From assembly GCF_003053845.1 (NCBI RefSeq), contig NZ_QAYG01000016.1:1-52347 (forward strand): a DNA stretch of 52,347 bases, read 5' to 3'. Position numbers and translations under genes: made by a program. The notes beneath the pieces are model-generated. The model worked only from the letters and a program-made list of their open reading frames with translations, was not told where the DNA came from and did not search any database. Each line of letters starts with the position of its first letter. Position 1 is the first letter of the stretch. Origin of the DNA: Breoghania corrubedonensis. Its GTDB lineage: Bacteria; Pseudomonadota; Alphaproteobacteria; Rhizobiales; Stappiaceae. Of the stretch, positions 16,501-25,500 are shown in pieces.

Positions 16501-19500
16501 AAAGGACGGCGGATGAAGGCCGTCAATGTCAATGAAAGCGGCGTCGCAGGTTCCGGCGATGTCACCCTTGCTATGCGGCACCCCGAAACCGGGGCCAACG
16601 TCTACGCCCATATTGGCGAGGCCGCGTTGCGCGGCGTTGTGCCTATGTCCCCGAGCGGCGTGGCAATCATGTACCGCGCGTCGACCAAGCCCGGGGATAC
16701 CTACGCGACGGACGCCCGGTCGGTAAACCGGTGGGCACCGGTAGACCTGACGGCCGATGAGCTGGCAGATAAGATCCAGCAGGAGGCTCGTGCCCAGGTT
16801 ACAAGCGCTGCCCCCCATCGAAAGGAAAGCGGAAATGAGTTGGAAGGAACAGGCGCGGGCGCATTGGCGGGAGTTCCAGCCGAAGCGGTTCGCGGCACTG
16901 AAGACGAGCGGGAAACTGGACGCAGCGCTGGACGAGGCAGTCAGCCAGACGCATCTGGAAGTGGAGCAGCTCGAAGCGAGCGGGTTCAGCCCGGACGAAG
17001 CGTTCCAGATGACGAGGGAGCAGTATCTGTTTCCGCCGGAAGAAGGGAAGGCCCCGCCCGAGAACAGCCTGTTCTCAACGAAGGATCTGAGCGAAGCGGT
17101 TCGGAAGGGCAAAAGGACGCTCGACGTGTAGCAGGCGACCGGCCGCGCAAGGCAGAAACACCGCATATATCGGCGACCGAGAGCAAGGTCGAGAGCGCCG
17201 CGACCCCGGCGCAGAACATCCCGTCCAACTACACGCTGACCGATGCCGACGAGATCGGGCAAGGCGGCGCGAAGACGAAGTTCAAGGCGAACATCGAGGC
17301 GATCAAGATCGTTCGCAAGGTGACGGAAGAGAACCGGCCCGCGACCGCGCAGGAACAGGCAAAACTCGCCAAGTGGGTCGGCTGGGGCGGCCTGTCCGCC
17401 GCGTTCTATCGTGAGGACGGCACGGTCCCGAAGGGATGGGAGAAGGAGGCCAAGCAGCTCAAGGAGTTGCTGACCGCTGATGAATACGCGGCGGCGGCGG
17501 CCTCAACGCGCAATGCGCACTACACCTCGCCCGAGATCGTGAAGGCGATCTGGGCCGTAGCCGAGCGGCTGGGCTTCAAGGGCGGGCGCGTGTTGGAGCC
17601 GTCAGTCGGCTCCGGAAACTTCCTTGGCTTCATGCCCGGGAACGTCAAATCGGCGACCCATGTCACCGGCGTCGAGCTGGACGCGATCACAGGGACGGTT
17701 GCCAAGGCACTCTACCCCGACCACAACATCCAGGCCCCCAAAGGTTTCCAGACGCTTTCCGTCCCGGATGGGTATTTCGACCTCGCTATCGGCAACCCGC
17801 CGTTCGGCTCTGAACGCCTGTACGATGCCGAGCGCCGTAGCCTGAACAGCCTGTCGATACACAATTACTTCTTCGCGAAGTCAGTCGCAGGTCTGCGACC
17901 GGGCGGCGTGCTGGCGATGGTCATTACCAACAGCTTCCTCGATGCTGGGGCCGCAAAAGCCCGTGCGATGATCGCCGAACAGGCGGAGTTCATCGGGGCG
18001 ATCCGTCTGCCGAACAACGCCTTCGCCAAGAACGCCGGGACGGAAGTGACGACGGATATCGTCATCCTGCGCAAACTCCCGGAGGATCGCGCCCAGGATG
18101 ACGAAAGCACCAACAAGCAGTGGCTCGAAATCGGCGAATACACCGACAAGAACGGCAACAAGGTGCCGCTGAATCGGTACTTCATCGAGCATCCCGAAAT
18201 GATGCTCGGCGACTTCGGCGCATACGGCACCATGTACGGCCCCGGCGAGCCCGCTCTAATAGGGCGTGAAGGCCATGATTTGAATGCGGACCTTGCCGCC
18301 GCGCTGGGCCGCTTGCCGCGCAATATCATGCCGGAACCGGGATCGATCGCGCCGCCCGAAGCAGGTGCGCCGTCTGCAGAAGCCGCCGATGTGGACGTTG
18401 GCAGCTTCTTCCTCGACAAGAGCGGCGCGGTCCACCAGCGGCTCCCCGATAGGCTTGGGGAAGCCCGCGCGCAGCCCTATGAGGCTCCAAACGCCAAAGC
18501 TGCTGATCGTGTCGCTGGAATGATCCGTATCCGCGATGCCTTCAAGCGCCTTCGCGTGGCGCAGATCGACCCGGCGGTCACCGATGCCAAGCTCGCGAAC
18601 CTGCGGAAGCGCCTCAATGAGGTGTATGACGCTTTTACCGCGGACTTCGGTCCGCTGAACCTTGACGTGAACAAGCGGCTTTTCCGCGAAGATCCGACGT
18701 GGCCTCAGCTCTCCGCGCTCGAAGACAATTTCAAGAAGGGCATCTCCAAGGCGGTTTCCGACCGCACCGGAGAGCCCCAGAGCGCCCCGTCTGCCGATAA
18801 GGCCGCCGTGTTCACCAAGAGAACGCAACAGCCCTACCAGCCGCCTCGCACGGCCGCTACAGCGCAAGATGCTCTCGCCCAGGTGCTGGCGGATACCGGT
18901 CGCGTTGATATGGGCGCGATCACGGCACTCTACGGGAAGTCGGAAGACGAAATCACGGCGGAGCTGGGCGCTCTGATCTTCAAGGCCCCGAACGGCGGCT
19001 ATGAGACGGCCGACGCCTATCTGTCGGGCAACGTGAAGCAGAAGCTGGCCGAGGCCGAACGAGCAGCGCAGGCGGACCCTGCCTTCCGCCGCAACGTCGC
19101 GGCGCTGTCCCAGATCCAGCCCGATGACATCGAGCCGGCCGACATCGACGTGAAGCCCGGCGCGCCGTGGATACCGCCGGAGCACATCAAGGCGTTCATC
19201 GCCCATATCACTGAGACGGACGATCCACGCAACACCAAAGCGATCTATTCAAAGCTCACCGGCAAGTGGGAGCTGGAAGTCCCGCGCTCCACACAGGCGT
19301 CTGACGCGCGTTGGGCGACGGAAAGGAGTTCCGTCGCCGATGCACTGCGGGCCGCGATCAATGGAACGACCCTCCAGATCTATGACCAGATATCGAGGGA
19401 CAAGCGAGAGCTGAACCAGCCGGCGACGGAAGCGGCCAACGAGAAAGTCGCCCGGATCGCCACTGAGTGGCGAAACTGGATCTGGGATGACGACGCGCGC

Positions 19501-22500
19501 CGCAACCAGCTCGCCCGGCTCTACAACGACACCTTCAACACGACGGTTGAGCGGCGGTTCGATGGCTCGCACCTGACGTTCCCGGGCAAAGTCTCTGATG
19601 ACGTGATCAAGCTGCGGCCGCATCAGTCGGCGGCCGTCTGGCGGACATTGCAGAGTTCTACCACCCTGTTCGACCACACCGTCGGCGCGGGTAAGACCTT
19701 TGCCATGATTGCGTCGATCATGGAGAAGCGCCGCACTGGTCAGGCGCGCAAGCCCATGATCACGGTTCCGAACCACCTTGTCGCGCAGTGGGCAGCCGAC
19801 TTCCAGAAGCTCTACCCGGGCGCGCGCGTTCTCGCACCGTCGAAGGCCGACTTCTCCGCCGCGAACCGCAAGCGGCTGACGGCGCGTATCGCGACCGGCG
19901 ATTGGGATGCTGTGATCGTCGCCCATTCGCAGTTCGGTCTGCTGGGCGTGTCGCCAGAGATCGAGGCCCGGTTCATCAATGAACAGGTCGCCGACATCGA
20001 GCAGTCGATAGCGGAGCTGCGCGAGGCGGATGGAGCGAAGAGCCGTTCTGTCAAGCAGATGGAGAAGCAGAAGGAGAGCCTGCACACCAAGCTCCAGAAG
20101 CTCCTCGATGCAGGCAGGAAGGATCAGGGGCTCTATTTCGATGAATTGGGCGTAGACGCCCTCTACGTGGACGAATTCCACGAGTTCAAGAACCTCGGTT
20201 TCGCAACCTCGATGCAGCGTGTTGGTGGGCTCGGCAACCCTGCGGGTAGCAAGCGCGCGGCCGACATATACATGAAGCTCCACCATATCCTCGCCGCAAC
20301 CGGCGGGAACATCGTGGTCGCAACCGGCACCCCGCTTTCCAATTCCATGGCGGAGATGTTCACGCTCCAGCGCTACCTCGGTTCGAAGGTGCTGCAACAG
20401 CAAGGCATCAGCCACTTCGACGCCTGGGCGCGTGTCTTCGGCGAGGTGGTGACTGATTGGGAGTTGAGCCCATCCGGTCAGTACAAGATGGCCTCGCGCT
20501 TCGCGAAGTTCGTCAACATCCCCGAGCTGATGGTGCAATACCGCCAGTTCGCGGATGTGATCACCAACGACGATATCAAGCGTCAGCTCGCCGAACGCGG
20601 GCAGAAACTGAACCTACCGGAAGTCGCCGGCGGCAAGCCTACGCTGATCGTCGTGAAGCCCTCGCCCGCGCAGCTCTCCTATATCGGCGAGGGCAAGCCC
20701 GGGCCGGATGGCGCTCTCGTCTATCCCAAGGGCTCGCTGGTCTATCGCGCCGAGCATTTGCCGAAAGGCAAGATGCAGAAGGGCGCGGACAACATGCTCA
20801 AGATCATGTCGGACGCCCGGAAAGCGGCGCTCGACATGCGCCTGATCTACTCTGATGCTGGGGACTATGCGGGGTCCAAGATCAACCGCGCTGCTGCGGA
20901 GATGAAGCGCATCTACGACAAGTGGGCCGCACAGAAGGGCACCCAGCTCGTTTTCATCGACCTCTCAACGCCGAAGAAGGCCAAGGCCAAGGAAAAGGCC
21001 GCGCTGGAAGACCTGATCCGCAAGGCCGACGAGGGCGACGAGGACGCGCAGACCAAGCTCGACAACATGTCGCCGGACGAGTTCGACGCGCTGAACGGGG
21101 AGTTCTCCGCCTATGACGACCTCAAAGGGAAGTTGATTTCCCTCGGCGTGCCCGGAAACGAAATCGCGTTCATCCATGATGCCAGCACCGACATCCAGAA
21201 AGACGAGCTGTTTGCGAGGGTCCGCGCCGGTCGGGTCCGCTTCCTGTTCGGTTCCACGCCGAAGATGGGCGCGGGAACCAACGTGCAGACCCGCCTTGTC
21301 GCGTTGCATCACATTGATGCGCCGTGGCGGCCGAGCGACCTAGAACAGCGTGACGGGCGGATCATCCGACAGGGCAACATGCTCTACGACGCCGACCCGG
21401 ATGGTTTCCGTGTCGAGATCCTGCGCTACGCCACCGAGAAGACGCTCGATGCCCGCCAGTGGCAGGGGATCGAGACGAAAGCCCGGTTCGTTCAGCAGGT
21501 TCGGAAGGGATCAGTGGGCGAGCGTTCCGTGGAGGACCTGGGGGGCGAAGTCGCCAGCGCGGCCGAGATGAAGGCCGCCGCCTCCGGCAACCCGCTTATC
21601 CTTGAAGAGATGCAGACCCGGAAGAAGCTGCGCACGCTGGAGAACCAGGCCAACGAGCATCAGCGCCAGCAGCATCGCATCAAACGCCAGCTTTCGATTA
21701 TCGACAGCACTTTGGCGGACATTGCGGCTCGCAAAGACGAGGTGGAAGCAGACGCCAAGCTCGCCGACGAATTCCGCGCGGGCTCTTTCGAGGGCACGGT
21801 CGGGGGGAAGACCTTCGACAAGCATAAGGAGTTCGGCGCGGCGCTCATCTCCAAGATGCGGCAGGCGACAATCGACGGGGTGGTTTCGGAGCCGCAGCAA
21901 GTCGGAACCATCGGCGGGTTCTCCATCGCCATCGAACAAGCGTTCGACAACGCGTGGGACGTTGTTCTCCAGGGCTCCCGCGATCACACCGTCCCCGTAG
22001 CCGACATCACGGAACAAGATCCTGTCGGCCTCGGGCGGAAAGTCGCCAACACCATCGGCCAGATCGCCACGGCCCCGGTCGCTGACGCGACCCAAACACG
22101 CCAGTTGCAGGACCAGAAACCGAAGCTGGAAAAGCAGATCGGCCCGTGGCCGCTCCAGCAGGAGCTGGAGGACACAACAGCCACGCATAGACGCCTCATC
22201 GACCAGCTCCGCCCGCAGAAGAAGGCGACCGAGAGCACCCCGGCCGACGAGGCTGTGACCCCGGACGTTGCGGTTGAGAACAAGCGGCCGGACACGCTTA
22301 CTCGCTTCCCCGGCAAGCAACTCGTGGCCATGCCCGTGCCCGAACGCGACCCGAGCGTGCCACTCAAAACGTGGGCTGCAGAGGCCGTTTTAGAGCCGGG
22401 CCGCAAAACCGGACACGAACATCTGATCGCCATCGATGACGACGGCGCCATTGTCGCTTTCGGCACGTCTTCTCTGCCGGATTTCGTCGGATTGAACACG

Positions 22501-25500
22501 GAATTGGCCGGGGCCGTATTGAACCCGGATCGCCGGCTGGTCATCTACCACAACCACCCAAGATCCACACCGCTTTCGAAAGCAGATCTTTCGATGCTGG
22601 GGCACCCGGGGGTCTATTCCGTCTGGACGTTGGGCCACGATGGGCGCGACACGCGCGCTTCCCTCACTCCCGCTTCGCGCGGTTTCCTCGCATCGAATTT
22701 TGCAGACCCGGCCGCCGCCTACACCTCCCTGCGCGACGCAATCAACGCGGGAGACGCGCCCCTGCGCGACTTCCTGCAGGGCGAAGTCAACGACAAGCGG
22801 CTATCGCCGGCGCTCGCAACGGTAATCGACGACAACACCCGCGTTATCCCCGTTCAACGCGCTGGGCTGATCGACTACACCGACGACACCCCTTATGATA
22901 CGGCGTCTATTCCCGGACTGGACGAAGTTCTTGACGCCGCCGCTGACACAATCAAGGAGAAGCTCTATGGCGGAAAGAACCCTCGCGACCCTGGGTCTGA
23001 TCGACCCGCCAAGTCCTTTCGACACATTGCAGAGTTGGAAAGCGTTCCAGCGAACCTTGAACCGGTTGCCTCCTTCAGAGGAACGGAAGGTGCTCGTGAA
23101 ACAGGCGCGCGCTATGATCCACGAAAAGAGGGCGGACGCCTCAGTCACGTTACCGAAGGGCGCGTCATCCAGGAGCTGAAGGGCGTTCTCATCGACTGGA
23201 AGCCCCCCGCGCTGGCGACCATCCCCTTCAATTATTTCCCCGAGCTGGCGCAGAAGGGCATGACCGCCGTTTCCCGCTACCTCAACAAGAAGCGGGAAAT
23301 GGACGCCTATCGCGGCCGAAAGCACGAAGAGGCGGACAAGATCGCCGGCCAGTGGCTGCGCTACAGTCGCCTCGGCCTTCTTGGCAAGGACAAGAGCCGC
23401 GCCAAGGAAATCTCCGATCTGATGCACGCCTCGACGCTCGCTGGTGTCGACCCGTCTTCGGCAGACGCAGAAATGACAGCCAAGAGCGGATATTCCGCCT
23501 TGCATCGGCGGTACATGGCATTGCCCCCGTCTGGCAAAGCTCTGTTCCAGGCCGTCCGGGACGCCTACAAAGCCCAAGCGCTGGAGCTGGACACGATCCT
23601 ACTCGACAACGTGAAGAAGGCTCAGGAGATCGCCCAGAGGCGCGCACGCGAGCGCTATCAGGCCAAGCTGGAAGAAATCGCGGACGCGGGGCTCACCGGC
23701 CTCGCCAAACGCAACGCCGAACAAGATGCCCTGTCGGCCTATACGGCAGAGAAAAACCGCTCCCTGTGGAGCGGCAAGGCTCGCATCACCCGCCTGCGCC
23801 AGTCCTTCGAGCAAAGCCGCGTCCCGGCGCCATACTTCCCCCTCGGCCGCTTCGGGCAATATTTCGTCACAATCCGAGATCGCTCCGGCGCGGTGGTCAG
23901 CTTCTCGCGGTTCGAGAAGTCGGCCGACCAACAGCGTTTCTTGAAAGAGGCGCGTCGCGACAAGCTCGGGGCCACGATCGAGCACGGCCGCCTTCAGTCC
24001 AACGACAGCACAAAATCCATGATGGACCCGCGCATGGTCGCCGAGATTGAGGAGCTGCTCGGCGGCAGTGGTGTCGACCCGGATCTGATGGATCAAATCT
24101 GGCAGCGCTATCTGGAGACACTGCCCGATATCTCGATGCGCAAGCGCTATATCCATCGCAAGGGCACGGCTGGCTACCATGACGACGCCCTCCGGGTGTT
24201 TTCTTCTCACATGTTCCATGCCTCCCATCAGATGGCCCGGGCCAAGTTCGGCCTCGACATGCAGGAGCTGGTCAACGAGACATTCGACCAAGCCCGGCGA
24301 GAGGATAACCAAGAGGCCGCGATGGCGCTGGCGAATGAGCTGGACAAGCGGCACCGCTGGGTCATGAACCCGACAGGTTCGAGTGTGGCGCAGACCATGA
24401 CCAGCACCGCATTCGTCTGGTATCTCGCCGGCTCTCCGGCGTCGGCCATGGTCAACCTCAGCCAGACCGGAATCATGGGGGTGCCGATCCTGGGGGCTCG
24501 GTTCGGGGGCGTGCTCAAGGCCACCCGAGCGCTCGTCCGCGCATCGCTCGATGCGGTACGCGGAAAGGGCTCAGTCGCCGGCGCGGCCCTCACGGCCGAC
24601 GAGCGTCGCGCGATGGAGGTCTTCGACCAGTCTGGGTTGATCGACCGCACGCGCAGCCACGATCTGGCCGGCGTCGGGAACACGGGCATCGACTACAGCC
24701 CTCTGCGCGCCCGGGTCATGTCTGTTATCTCGTGGGCGTTCCACCGCGCGGAAGTCGCGAACCGCGAAATCACGGCGATGGCCGCCTACCGGCTGGCGCG
24801 CGAGGCAGGGAACACGCATGACGCGGCCGTGGATCTGGCCCACGAAATGACGTGGAAGACGCATTTCGACTATTCCAACTCGTCACGTCCGCGCGCCCTG
24901 CAGAACGATGTGGCCAAGGTCGCGCTGGTCTTCCGTCAGTTCCAGATCAACATGCTCTACCGGATCTTCCGGGACGCCTATCAGTCCTTCAAGGGGGATA
25001 CGCCGCAGGCACGCCGCGAGGCCAGATACCAGCTTGCAGGCGTCTCCGGCATGATCGCGCTGATGGGCGGCCTCACCGGGTCTATCGGCTACAATCTCAT
25101 CATGGGGCTGGCCAGCATGGTCTTCGGTGATGACGACGACCCCGTTGATTTCGAGACGCGGTTCAAGGCCGATGTCGTCGACGTGTTGGGGCCGGAGCTG
25201 GGCGGCGTGGTTCTCAATGGCGTCCCGGGGCACTATCTCGGGATTTCGCTCTCAGATCGCATCGGCATGCCGGATCTTTGGTTCCGCTCGCCCTACCGGG
25301 AGCTGGAGGGGCGCGACGAGTATTACTACTGGCTCAGTCAGTCACTCGGCGCGACCGCATCACTGGCCGAAAGCGCGTGGAGCGGCCTGTCTCTGATCAA
25401 GGAGGGACAGGTGGCGCGCGGTGTCGAAGTTATGGCCCCGACCGCGATCCGCAATCTTCTCAAGGCCGTGCGCTACGAGAATGAGGGGCTGGTGGATCTT

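Noticed and set aside
19249-20538. Long minus-strand frame over the helicase part of the giant gene
   Set aside because: The helicase motifs are on the plus strand; His/Arg/Val-rich composition is typical of a mirror frame.
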